Origin: Urophycis tenuis
Taxonomy: Eukaryota > Chordata > Actinopteri > Gadiformes > Phycidae
Length of the DNA: 64,000 nt
Reading direction: 5' to 3'
Assembly: GCA_036785325.1 (NCBI GenBank)
Contig: JAXIVH010000018.1
Location: forward strand, 6,703,492 to 6,767,491
Below, piece after piece: positions 35,690 through 48,205 of this stretch (position 1 is the first letter of the stretch; each line of letters begins with the position of its first letter). Position numbers and translations under genes: made by a program. Below the pieces are notes generated by a model, which saw only the letters and a list, made by a program, of their open reading frames with translations, was not told the origin of the DNA and did not search any database.

Positions 35690-36068
35690 CCCGGTGAGAG
35701 GCTGTTCTATCCCCCAGTGAGAGGGTGTTCTATCTCCCAGTGAGAGGGTGTTCTTAGTGAGAGGGTGTTCTATCCCCCAGTGAGAGGCTGTTCTATCCCC
35801 CAGTGAGAGGGTGTTCTATCTCCCAGTGAGAGGGTGTTCTATCCCCCAGTGAGAGGGTGTTCTTAGTGAGAGGGTGTTCTATCCCCCAGTGAGAGGGTGT
35901 TCTTAGTGAGAGGGTGTTCTATCTCCCAGTGAGAGGGTGTTCTTAGTGAGAGGGTGTTCTATCCCCCAGTGAGAGGGTGTTCTTAGTGAGAGGGTGTTCT
36001 ATCCCCCAGTGAGAGGGTGTTCTTAGTGAGAGGGTGTTCTATCCCCCAGTGAGAGGGTGTTCTATCCC
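35690..36068. repeat. 23/17-bp alternating minisatellite
   Basis: Units GTGAGAGGGTGTTCTATCCC plus CCA (23 bp) alternate with a shortened 17-bp unit, GTGAGAGGGTGTTCTTA. The left end is mostly 23-mers, while the middle is a regular 23+17 = 40-bp higher-order repeat. About 18 units in total. Confidence 0.95.
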
Positions 36069-36268
36069 CCCGCAATGTTCCCTCTCATCTCACCCACCAT
36101 GTGGAGCCACAGGAGGCCTTTAGCAGATGAATGGTTATTTGAAGATCCCCAGCTGGGTTTCAACTGATTAGTGTTTATTTGGTTGTTTGGGGGTATTTTT
36201 GACAAGGGTTTAAAATACTTTGAGAGAACACTCTCAGAAAATGTACTGCACAGCTGCTATATCAGGAT

Positions 36269-37196
36269 TGTGACGGCCGGCCCTGCGGCCGCACATTGAT
36301 AAAAGGCAAAGCACCACTTCTACTCTCTTCCCTACACCGCATTTCTTTTGTTCCGTTTCATTTTTACACATTTGGCATTCATTAACATTACACGGTACTT
36401 TATTTAGTTACCATCACAATCATCCTGCATACACGCTACACAACATACATGCGAGACATTAAACAAACAATTAACACGCAACACCGTTTTCTCAGTTTTA
36501 CACTTTATTTTGCGGTTCACACTTAAGTTACAGATAGGTGCACAGTTTGTTTAATTTGTGATTCTGTTACTTACATGTTGTCCTTCTGAGTCTATTTAAG
36601 TTACTGTGGTGTTGGTGGAGAGAAACCCTGGCGTGGAGCAGCCGCAGCTCCCAACTTCCTCCTGACGTCATCCGGGCAAAGGGCTACCTGTTGGTAGCAC
36701 TTCACATTAAGAGTCCGGTGGCATGATCCAAGTCCTCGGGAATGTCAGGGGGGAATAGGAAGTTTGTTATTTGAAGGCATTTGTTTAGTTGTTAGAGAAG
36801 GAAATTTGAATAATTTTGCTTTAGAAAATATTGGTTACTTACATTTGTCTTTATTTTATTTAGCCTTTGTCCGTGTCTTGTGAAGTGGTTACATAGTAGT
36901 TAGTCTTCGTCTGCCCTCTATGTCTTCATAGGCTGGTCAGCAAAGTATATGTAACCCTTCAGTGTTTCATTTGGGAGGTTGGTTCTTTTGAGTTCAGTCA
37001 TGCTTTGTTCTGCTCCTTAATTTACTTTCAGTTCTGTTATTTTGACCTCTTTTATAGGCCTAGAACTCTTTGGTTGAATGTAGTCTTTATTTTCATTTTA
37101 TTTCCTGACGTTTGAGTGCAGAAGAAAAAAAATAATAAATCTTATCTTGGACTTGGAAACACTGTCTCTCTCTCTGCTTGCCGCCGGTCTCCCACA
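36269..37196 (+). mobile_element. Solo LTR, 928 bp, with 5-bp target duplication
   Basis: Bounded by TGTGACGGCCGG...CCGGTCTCCCACA and flanked by AGGAT on both sides (36264-36268 and 37197-37201). In the plus orientation a TATTTAAG box lies near 36594 and an AATAAA polyadenylation-like signal at 37134-37139, about 60 bp before the end. A 5-bp duplication is typical of Ty3/Gypsy and BEL/Pao elements and of some retroviruses. No internal domains were found, so it is a solo LTR from recombination between two LTRs. Class unassigned. Confidence 0.83.
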
Positions 37197-37201
37197 AGGA
37201 T

Positions 37202-40200
37202 GTATAGTAATAATGAGAGATGGGTCTCCAGAGAACCCCAATCAGAGTTCTAATGATGATATTATGGTACTTTGCTCAGCCTTTCGGGAGTGTTGTTTAC
37301 AGTTGATCACGATATGCATCAGGGAATTTGTGTTCATGTGTAGGTGAATATATCCATATTGGATGTGAAAGTGTGTATTTATGTGTTAGCTTAAAAGGTT
37401 GTGTGTGTAGGAGTGTGAAGGAATGGATACTACAAGTTTGAGCATGTGTATACCTGAATACGTGTGTGTGTGTGTGTGTGTGTGTGTGAGCATGTGTATA
37501 CCTGAATGTGTGTGTGTCATGTGTGGAGACATGTTTACACTTGTGTCCCAACCTCTGATGGGACAATTTTTAGAGACAGTTCCCCGCCTCTGGACGCCTC
37601 AGTAATTTCTCAAAAGCATTGGCGATGTTCTCCAACAGCCATTGCCAGTGAGTGGCAAGCACAAAAGGGAAGCTAGAGAAGAAAAGACAGGCAGAAAGAA
37701 AGACCAAAAGCAGTAATTATGGCATTCGGTCTCCGTGGGAACACTCACGACATGAAGCCACAGATGTAAGTTTTGATGGCGTGTTCATGCAGAGAAGGCT
37801 GGTGTGATGTGTGTTGGGGGAAACTAGGCTGTCGTTAATAACTTCAGGGGGTCCCATTTCAGTTGAGGGTGTTGTGTAACAACCTATTAGTACAGCACAA
37901 ACCAATGCAATGTTTTGTAAACAAAAAAAACTTTCACTATATGAAATGCAATTTATTCAACAGTTGTTTTCTTTGCAGAAATACACTCTGGGTGACCTGA
38001 AAGGACCTTCCGGGTTATTTCAATGTCCTCAGAGAGCGATATGATGCCCCAACATGCGCTTGGCAGTTCGTTTGATTTCAACCCTTACTTCACCCATCTC
38101 ACCGGGGAAAAGAGCGTTTTTTCTCCAAGACTCAAGTTTCTAGTCGGTGTGCAGGTGTACAAATGGCTGCAGACACTTTCTCCACTTTGTACGTGCGTGT
38201 GTGCGTGAGTACATATGCACATTTGCTCTGCATGTGTGCAGCCCACAAAGCGCTTTGTACCTCGTGAACCTTGTCTCCTGCTCACAGCCTTTCAACTCTG
38301 TTACTTCAGCGCTCCTGCCAATCACCACCCTGTACGTCACTGTCACTGCGCTGCCAAGGGATCGCGGGGCGAAAGAACTGTTGACAATATTCTCTGATTA
38401 AAAACTTTCAGAGAGTCTCATACGTCTTTATTAGGACATTATTCCCTAGGAAGAGTGTGTTCTGATCCTGGATCAAACTGGATTGACCAGGTTTCGACTG
38501 GATGTAAACAAATGGTGTAAATTGGTATAAACAAAGGGACAAAGTATGCTAGCCGCTAGCTAGCTGTGGGTTAGCCCTATGTAGCCGGTGTATGACCCGG
38601 AAAGGAAACAGGTTGTTGTGATGATTGAGTTGAATGTACAGCCGGCCACTGCAGACAAATACAGTGGAATTCTTTTAATCTGAATTCAACACCTACATTT
38701 CTCTCAAAGTCTTGTCACTGTAGTTTGTCAAAATATGGCAGACGCATACAAGGCAGAATTGGCATAACGCAAGGATTTTGACAAATGATATTGTTAACAG
38801 ATGTTAGTGAGTAAAGCCAGGAGAGACAGTGGACAATGGTTTCATCCCAGAACTATATTGTCCTTTGCCTCATTTGATACAGTTTGTAAACATATGTTTG
38901 TTAAGTTCCGAACAGATGTGGTATTACAGCATAAGAGCTGTTATACCAGCAGAAGAATAGCTCTCTTAAATATCACTTTAATGAATCACTGCAGTAAATT
39001 GTTTCAAAATGAATAATCCCAACAAAGCACTTCAAGGATTCTGCCATGAGAGAGTGAAGAGTATTGCTGTTTTGTCATTGATTGTTGTATTGTTACAATA
39101 ATATTATTATTGTTGTTAATATAATTGGCAATGTTGTGTACAAAAGCAAAAGCGTTCTTCAACTGAGATGAGATGGTTTCAACTGGAATTGCATGTATGT
39201 GTGAGATCTCAATGCTAGGAGAGATGTTTCCTCTGTCTGACTATCTGGGAACGGCTGTACAAGAGATGTAGACACCACTACCACCACCGCAGGCGGTACA
39301 TTCAATCTACATTCATAAGCAATAGGTTGTCGTAGGATCTTGCAGAAACAATGTCAAGTTACATGCTTAGCTCACACGTCACCACTTGTCCACCCATATA
39401 TGCAAATGTATCTGAAACATTGCCATCAGAGGTTGTGACTCCCCATGAGGGTGCACCGAACCCGGTCCTGTATGTGCGTGTGCATGGGAAGCAGGGATCT
39501 CTTCTAAAGCGTCCCTCTGTGTTCACAGGGTGAGCAGAGTGCCGTGTTGAGCCGGGCAGGTAAGCTGCTGCATTTGGAATGCAAAATTCAAAAAAGGGTG
39601 TAGAATCTAGATATTTATTTTGTCTATACAGGGCTACTATTATGCATTAAAACCTTTTGGTATTGAATTCACCAAATGCCTGCTGGTTTCGTGTATACGT
39701 TGGGAAATGGACATAAAGACATTCATAGACATTTTTTCTTGCTTCACTGTCTCAGTGAGATTGCTGGGAGCTCAAGGGCTGTCATGATCCATTGACAAAC
39801 AAAGAATGGGAATTTGTTTTGAAACCATCTCATCTGCATAATGAAATATGCAAATGGAAATGTTGCGCATTTCACAGCAGTGAAATGTGCACAGCGGTGG
39901 CCAACTGCTCTCCTGGCTTACCTGTTGAAGTGATGGAGTGTTTTCAGGATCTGGGCCCACAACATTGAACATATGAATGCAGTGTTTTTTTGTTAAGGAA
40001 GCCAAGCCAAGAAAGCTTTTAATGAGAAAAGTAAAGTGGTTAAGTTGGAGTGTTTTGATTGATCTTAGCTCCGCACATACTTTGACTTTATTCCCATCTG
40101 GACATGTTTTTTTTCAAACTAAATTGCTACATTATGCTGCGGAAGGAGATGTGTTTCATCTACTTGTCCAACAAGACCACAAGATCCCTTTGCTGGTTCA

Positions 40201-40690
40201 GAGAATTACAATGCACTCTATCAGCATTTCTGTGTGTTATTTGGCCAAACACATTGAGCAAATTATTTTATCCAAAGCAACAGGGTTTTTTTGAGAGGCT
40301 CCGTTTTAATATCTTTTAATTTAAACAGTCAGGGAGGCTGCAGATATCACTGTTCAAACCAAGAATATTTTGCCTCGGTGTCAGACACCTTAACTTCTAC
40401 ATTATCCTGCTTTCGTTTATGCATATTTTCTTTTCCATTCTAGTTCCAATTTCAACATGCGTGTTTGGCATCAAATGAATGCTATCTTCAGGTTTTCCAC
40501 ACGGCCTTCAAAAAGGCAACGTCCATTAAAGCTGACAGTGAGTCAGGTGGACGCGAAGGGAAGGTACCATCAATACCACCACACGCCTCAGCTCCTATGA
40601 CCCTGTTAGAACGGTGGAACACCTGGATGACCCCAGAGGACTGAAGGCCTGTTCCCTCCCACTGGCCGGCCTCCACCTGACATGTCTACC
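37202..40690. other. Unannotated 3.5-kb region
   Basis: It contains a short (GT)n near 37460-37488 and no recognised element or gene. The 40.24-40.28 kb sequence has a weak match (TTTTATCCAAAGCAAC) to the SINE body motif, too short to call. Confidence 0.45.
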
Positions 40691-41664
40691 AAAACAAATG
40701 GCTGACATTCTTTTATTCCCGGTGAAAAATAGCCTATTCTAAGATAGATTTTTCAGCATTTAAATGTTTTGATTTTTGTTTTGAAAATTTCTAGAAAGCC
40801 ATGTACATTTTATTTTATAGTGTTATTTCAGTTAATACATATGATCTTTAGTTCACGAGTTATTACATATATTCTTTCAAGTCTCAGCAGAAGATTGTTG
40901 GAAAGCAGGGTTTTCCATCATGCTATGGTTGTTGCTATGGACGCTGTAATAACTTAGACCATGTTGCATGTTGTTTACATCATTGTTTTTGTACTGTGTC
41001 GTTATCTGGGCTGTTATGTTTTTTACATAACTGCTGATGTTCTTTTAATAGCAACATGGACTGTAGAGTGCCCGGGGGATGACGTAGTTCTTCTTCCTCT
41101 CTGGGTTCCCGACAGCTTCAGTGCTGTGCTGCTGCCCTCAGTAGTCAGACCTTTTTTCAGGGTGACCTGGTGATTATGAGTCCAGAGGTTCATTTCATGA
41201 CAGCATTTTGTTTAACAAGATAATAATGACAAATGAATACCGCTTCTGAGGTTTTGAAGCGTAAATGGAATCAATCAAGTGAACATATGTGAACATCTGC
41301 ACATTCCATGGTCCACATTTTACACATTCCTGCACAAACTGTACAGCACTTTCAAATGATGAAGACAGAATATGAAGACTGTCGAGTATCTACATTCTTT
41401 ACATAGTTAAGTGTATTGTGTTCTTGTGGTTAATGTTTCTATTTTATATTGAGGTTTTTCTTTACAATGTTCATCATTGTTATTCACCATCATCAAGACA
41501 CATTCCTTGCATGTGTTAAACTTACCCAGAATTAAAGACACTTCTGATTCTGCAACCACCATAGCAACAGAATATTCACATCACTTACGAACTAAACATC
41601 AGATACATTCACTGAACAAAAATGTCCAATTGCATTCTAAAGGAATGACAGCCATTTTGTTTGG
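40691..41664. mobile_element. DNA-transposon-like TIR element, copy 1
   Basis: The left end (AAATGGCTGACATTCTTTTA, 40697-40716) is inverted at the right end (about 41638-41657, complement AAATGGCTGTCATTCCTTTA). The whole unit is matched in reverse orientation at 63.13 kb to the window end. A 70-codon frame (40961-41173, starting MLHVVYIIVF and ending FFRVTW) is shared by both copies but has no recognisable domain. No transposase is visible, so it looks non-autonomous. The exact ends and a target duplication could not be fixed. Confidence 0.72.
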
Positions 41665-41880
41665 TTTTCACAGACAGAAACTCGATGGTCAGGTGACGTG
41701 TATGCAGGCCAATGGACAAGAATTGGCCTCTGAGGTTGCAGGTGTCATCAGGTATTTGACCATTTTAAGCGGGTTCATACGAGCGAGTGTGTTTCACCAT
41801 GATGTGAGGCTACAGCGTGACACTGAGCAGCGGGCCAACAGGTGTATTACACGCCATGGCGTGATGCTGGGTTGGAGAAG

Positions 41881-42062
41881 GAGTGTGTGTGTGTGTGTGT
41901 GTGTGTGTGATCGTGTTAGACGTAGTTGTGTTGTAGCAGCATCAAATATAGCCGAGGAGCATGGGTCAGAGGTCACCAAACTAACAAGCAGGGAGGAAGG
42001 CTACACGATTTGTATGTGTGCGTGTGTGAGTGCATGTGTGTGTGTGTGTGTGTGTGTGTGCG
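41881..42062. repeat. Two short (GT)n tracts
   Basis: GT repeats at about 41881-41908 and 42036-42062, separated by unique sequence. The 208-codon frame running through them is unrecognised and ends in repeat-encoded Cys/Val. Confidence 0.9.
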
Positions 42063-42324
42063 TGAGTGTTTGTGACCTTGAAGATCAAGAGCGGCCTGAG
42101 TGAGCAGTTCCATTTTTTCAATCAAACTTTTAAAAGTGTGACACCAATATGGCATCCTCAGAGTGAACAATGAAGACAGAGAGAGTGGTGGAGGTGGTTT
42201 TCCTCCCATACGTGTTTTCATGCGGCCATCCCCTCCATCGCTCTCATGCTCTCTCTGCGCACCGCACAGAGCTTAATGAGGGCCAGAGTAGTAGTGCAGG
42301 TTGGCTCTGAGACACACAGCCAGC

Positions 42325-42649
<325 letters not shown>

Positions 42650-43340
42650 CAAATCAAGTATGACAAGAATTATTGAGGATTGCAACAAATGTGTGTACTA
42701 CACGTGGACCTAAATACATGGATAAACGTGTTCATGTGGAGAGAGAGAAAGGAGGGAGGGGAGAGAGAGGGAGACAGAAGGGGGAGGGAAGGAGACAGAG
42801 GGAGATAAGGAGAGTGAAGAAGATGAGAATCACCAATCCACCAGTTGGAGAGTTGAGTTAATGAACAATTTTCCAGAGAGAGAGAGAGAGAGAAAGTGTG
42901 AGACATTCTTATTGGTGGTGAAAAGCGCATCAGACAGAGAGACAGATGGTGAGACCGAGCCTGTGACAGGCGTGTGAGAGGCCAGGTAAGAAGAAGTAAA
43001 CAAGGAGAGGGCGGTGAAGAGGCCCAGCAGCCAGCGAGGGGAGAGGAGACGGCGTTGTGCAGGTTGAGGGGGAGGGGAGAGGGGAGGAGAGGGAGGAGAG
43101 GGAGGTACTGTATATAGACAGAAGTGGAGCAGAATAATGGGATGGGATCGTCTGCCTGGATCAATTCCCAACCGGCGGTCCATCAGTCAAAGCAATTATG
43201 TGTGGCACCGCGAGGAATAGAGTGTTAAGATATGAATAAATAAAAGAACTAAGTACGGCTAACAGACCATGTGTCTCCCCCCCCCCGCAAGCCCCCAGAC
43301 CCACTTAATTACCACGATGACACTCTGCACACCTGAGGAG

Positions 43341-43448
43341 GGTGTGTGTGTGTGTGTGTGTGTGCGTGCGTGCGTGTGTGTGTGTGTGTGTGTGTGCATG
43401 TGTGCGTGCGTGTGTGTGTGTGTGTGTGTGGTCATGTGTATGTGTGCG

Positions 43449-43480
<32 letters not shown>

Positions 43481-43650
43481 CGTGCGTGTGTGTGTGTGTG
43501 TGTGTGTGCATGTGTGTGTGCGCGTGTGTGCATGTGTGCATGTGTGTGTGTGTGTGCATGTGTGCGTGCGTGTGTGTGTGTGTGTGCATGTGTGTGCGTG
43601 TGTGTGTGTGCGTGTATGTGTGTTTGTGTGTGCGTGTGTGTGTGTGTGTG
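43341..43650. repeat. (GT)n microsatellite with many interruptions
   Basis: About 310 bp of GT repeat with frequent GCG, CAT and TTT interruptions. Frames on both strands here are artefacts. Confidence 0.96.
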
Positions 43651-46439
43651 GATGGGGGGTCGGGGTCGGGGGTCCTGCTGGCACGTCTGGTACTGCAGAG
43701 AGGTGGAGCACAGGTGGGGGGAATATAGAGAGAGCGGGTTGAGGTGTGAGGGGGGAGGCAGGGGGGAGGTGTGTGCGTGGGGACATCTTTGGGCTGTAGA
43801 TGTGGTGGTGTGCAGCGCTCCCGCCACCCCTACGATGTGATTTGAGTTGGATTGAACCTAATGTGGCGTTGAGCTGAGACAGCAGCACCCCGATACGGTG
43901 TGTCTGTGATCCATGGCGCTGTGACAGCCGATACATCAGACTGGATCCATCGCTGACCTTCAGCCACCTTGCTTGAAATTGTTACCCTCCATCACAGACC
44001 CTGATGAGGCAAACAACGGATCGTTAAGCTTGTTTTGGGAGTGGACATAGCTCATATTTCACACCTTGTATTCACTTTAATTCGAATATAATATGCAGCA
44101 GCACACAGTGCATTATGCAGCTTAAAGCAATGCATGATCCATTGTTACGGCCTGGCTGGACTGAAGGTGAAGTGCACCTTCACAGACCTGAGCACAAGGT
44201 TTTCACTGACTTATCCCCTCATGCTCTGCCTGGTCGGCCTAGGGGAGGCTCTCCTCTCTTCATCACTGTACTACCGCTTCACGTTCTCAACTTCCAGCTT
44301 CTTTGAATTGAGGACCAAAATAGTAACGCTGACTGATTCAGCAGTTTAAAGGTTTTTTCACAGAATTTGTCTTTGATTTTGCTGATTGCCACAGTAGGCT
44401 ATGCCTTTCAGCGATTAATTCAGGGTTTGCTCATTTCAGTGAAAAGAATGCTTTCCTTGTTTGATTTGTGCTTGTGAGGAAAGGCCAGTAGAGATAGCAG
44501 AATGATGTGGACAAAATGTACAAAAGTGTCAACATGAAGCAAGAGAAAGTCAGATGGTGTTTTACGCAAAAGTACAAGAAAGGAGAGAGCGAGAGACGAC
44601 CGCAGTGGGAGGGACAGGGAAATGTACAGACAGCGTTAGTTGGGGACAAGGAGACGAGGAAGGGGCTTAATGAATCATCCCGGGAAACGGCCTGATCCCT
44701 CCTGTAGATGAAGAGACTTTACAAAGTGATGGGCGAGACTTGAGTCAGAGTTGGCGGGGGGCCCTGTACTGATCACAGCGCGCTGTGGGGAGACCTGCTG
44801 GCCTGGTTCAGTCTAATTACAGTACCACGCCCCCCCCCAGAGGAGGCTAAGAGAGACACAAAGACACAAAGACACAAAGACAGACACAGAGACACAAAGA
44901 CAGACACAGAGACACAAAGACAGACACAGAGACACAAAGACAGACACAGAGACAGAAAGACAGACACAGAGACACAAAGACAGACACAGAGACACAAAGA
45001 CAGACACAGAGAAAGAGAGATTGGGAGAGAAAGAGAGAGAGCTGGAGAGAGAGAGACATGAGACATATGGAGGGAAGGGGGAAATTCAAGAACACTTGAT
45101 TGAAGAAAAAAAAAACATGTGAGAGGGAAAGATGGAGAGAGGAGAGGAAGTAAATCAAAGAGCAGATGATGATAGAAAGAGAAAGACACAAAGAGAGTGC
45201 AGACAGAGAGGGAGTGAAAAAGAGATTAAGTAAGTTGTGCCCATCTGCCCACACCAGGTGACTGCCTTGACCCTTGAGCTGTGGGGGTGGTTACCATGGT
45301 TAGGCTGTAACCCTAACGCTGACCCCAACCCCGACAACTGGATACCGGGTCAGAAATGGCCACCCATTCATTAAATCGAAGTCTACTCTCTACCGCAAAT
45401 GGCAATCGGAGTCCCTGGAGTTTCTGAAAGAAATCCTGTGGCTGGCGTGGACGGGAATTCATGTGAATGAGCACTGCTGGTTCCAGATCCCAATTCATGT
45501 GAATGAGCACTGCTGGTTCCAGATCCCAAGTCATGTGAATGTAGATGTTCAATAAAACAAAGTACGAGCTCTTGTGTTGCTTTTATGATGAACCTTCTTT
45601 CAAATACGCTGGCACATACACATCATGTGTTACATGTGGTACACCCCCACTCTCAAACCCACTACCGCATGTATGGTGTTACCCATAGTGATTATCTTAC
45701 ATTATTACATGACTTATAAGTTGGAGAATAGCAATACAACCTGTAGTTGTAGGGTAAAATCTGATAACGTTAACTTTTACAATGAACTAGTTGACATTAG
45801 TTACATCAACCACAGCAGTTACATTAAGCACAGTCAAAACAGCAAACAGTTAGTTAGGTAATTAAATTCTGTCCTTTGATAAAAATACAATTGCATACCA
45901 TTCTGATTAAATATTTGATAATCTTTATCTTTCTGGTCCTTGGAACTTTGCTCTTCATTTTGGATGCAGTAGACAAGGACATGGATCAAAATACGAATGC
46001 TATTCTTATTATTGTTATTTTCTTAATTGTGTACAGCAACACAAAGAGCTATTATTATGTACAATGTTAACCGATATTCAAAACGAGGTAAACAAACCCT
46101 ACTGCACACCATTTTTGATTGTTGAGCAAGTACTTAACATGTACACACACACACACACACATACACAGCTCTCAGCTGCTGTCAATGGCTGCCATTCATT
46201 ATAGTGAATGGAGGACATTTATATTAATGTTGTGTGTTCTTTAATTTGACCTTTCCTTTGAATCCCCCTCTGAGCTGCTGCACCATTTCATATTCAACAA
46301 TGTAGAATATCCCAGCGTCCCCTGGATGTGAGAGGATGCTGGCGTGTGTGTCGCCACTTCTCAATCCGAGTCTATTTGAGTCAAGGTGTGGAATCTCTCT
46401 GCCACTTCCTATCCTGTCTCAAATTTGTCCAGTCCAGTG
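43651..46439. other. Spacer with two small tandem arrays
   Basis: No gene was recognised. It contains a 20-bp GACACAAAGACAGACACAGA array at about 44850-45015 and a 36-bp unit repeated about 2.3 times at 45445-45545 (ATGTGAATGAGCACTGCTGG...). AT-rich sequence follows to 46.4 kb. Confidence 0.6.
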
Positions 46440-46727
46440 TTCACTAACAGTTTGGTGGCAGCACACCTGTGGCTCTGTGTACTCACCTACTCCGCCGACC
46501 AGCTGTTAGTCTGCTAGCTAGCTAGCGATCCATTGGCGTACTCAACAAATTGTCGATTATCCACTCCGGTTTACTCAGACTGGACTATTCTCTGCTAAGT
46601 TATCTGGACTATGCCCGACCTCTCTCCTGGACCCGTCATCCTGCTTTGGCTCTACTGCTGCGCCGTTGCTGTTGTCCAAGGCTGGGTGCCTCCGCGGCTC
46701 CGGTAGCTAGCTGGCGCTCCTCTGCTG

Positions 46728-47729
46728 ATGAAATGGTGTTCACAAAATACTCCACACCAGAACTTTGGAACCTCAACTGTCATATCACTCCAAACTGCCT
46801 CGATGCCATCACATCCCTCAAACTCTTGCGTTGCCCCCGGTATGTGCACTGGGGCTCCTGACGTAAGTTTGTTTACTCGGACTGTACTGTCGGACGGCCG
46901 CTGTGATGCACAACAACGACCTCTTCACAACAAACCACACCTGTGCACTGGCAATCTGAGGCCCCTGGTCTGTGTTGACAGTGTTGTTTCTCCCACATCG
47001 ACTGCCTCAGCATCTATAAACAACAATGCAACAATACTGAACACCAACTCCCTAAACAATAAAGCACTACTCATCCATGACATTATCACAGACAGGAAAA
47101 TTGACTTTCTGTGCTTAACCGAGACATGGCAAAATCAACAGGACTTTCTGACACTAAATCAAGCCACACCCCCAGGATATGTGTACATACATAAACCTCG
47201 CTCCATGGGTCATGGTGGTGGGCTGGCTATCATACATCAAACTGACATCCTGGTTAAAGAACTTCCGGTACCCAATGTCACCTCATTTGAGTGTGTTGCA
47301 CTGGCTGAGTCTACACAGCTCCAAGTTGTTCTTGTCTACCGACCCCCAAAAGCCTCCACTACCTTCATGTCCGAGCTATCTGAGCTACTCACCTCTGTCT
47401 GCTCCATGTCTCATTCTACACTTCTGCTCGGCGATTTCAACATCCAAGTAGACTCCAGCAGCTGCACGTTTGTCGCTGAATTCCTCCCACTGCTGGACTA
47501 TTTCGACATCACTCAGGATGTCAAGGTCCCACCCATGGACCCTAAAGGTCACACACTGGATCTGGTGTGCTCCACTGGTACAACTCCCTCTCATATGCAG
47601 TGTCTGGACCTAGCTGTATCTGACCATCATGCCATCCACTTTACCATCCCTGTCCCCCTGCCCAGGCAGTGCACAAAACGTACCATCATGTTCAGGGACA
47701 TCAAGACCACGTTAGACAGCCCTGTCTAA
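46728..47729 (+). pseudogene. L2-like LINE APE endonuclease frame
   Basis: A continuous 333-codon frame. The first roughly 100 residues resemble the poorly conserved N-terminus. From about 47.03 kb it reads as an APE endonuclease: LNTNSLNNKALLIHDIITDR, then TETW at 47118-47129 (catalytic Glu), LVYRPPKAS, LLGDFNIQ (47430-47441 encodes GDFN), the HTLDLVCS block, and SDHHAIHFT (47619-47630 encodes SDHH, the catalytic His pair). All residues expected in the active site are present. The frame stops at 47729, where the active family would continue into RT in the same ORF, so it is a disabled 5' half. The chosen start is the first Met of the frame; the true start may be upstream in another frame. 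Confidence 0.85.
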
Positions 47730-48205
47730 CATGATAGCGGCCCACATTGCCTCAGATCCCCCCGTCTGGATGGCCTGGTAGCTCACTACGATGCAGCCTT
47801 ATCCCTCAGCCTCAACTCTCTTGACCCCCTCAAAACCTGGACTGTCTCCTTCTCCTGTCCTGCCCCCTGGTTCACCCCCGAACTCCCCACCATGAAGGCT
47901 ACCGGTCATCAACTGGAGAGGCTTTATAAAAGATCTGGCCGGTGGCTGTTCTCTGCATCAACTGGTTACTCCGCCCCCTCGATACCCCCCCCTTCCTTCA
48001 GGTACCCGAGACCTCTGGTCCAAGTTCCTGGATTTCTTTCAGGCCAAAGTGGATTCTATCCACCAGCATCTTCTGGCGCCTGACCCCCCCCCCACACACA
48101 CACACACACCTCCATATACACCTCAGCCACAGGGCGTTGCTCCCTCCGCTGTATGCCAGTCTCAGTGCTCCCTCTCCTCCTTCTCCCTTGTGGATGCTCC
48201 TCAAG

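Noticed and set aside
40240..40280. Weak SINE-body match (TTTTATCCAAAGCAAC)
   Set aside because: Too short and without tail or head sequence.
41477..42103. 208-codon plus-strand frame
   Set aside because: It begins within the right part of the TIR element and runs into GT microsatellites. No domain was recognised.
43259..43936. 225-codon His/Thr-rich frame and partners
   Set aside because: Encoded by an interrupted GT/CA microsatellite.
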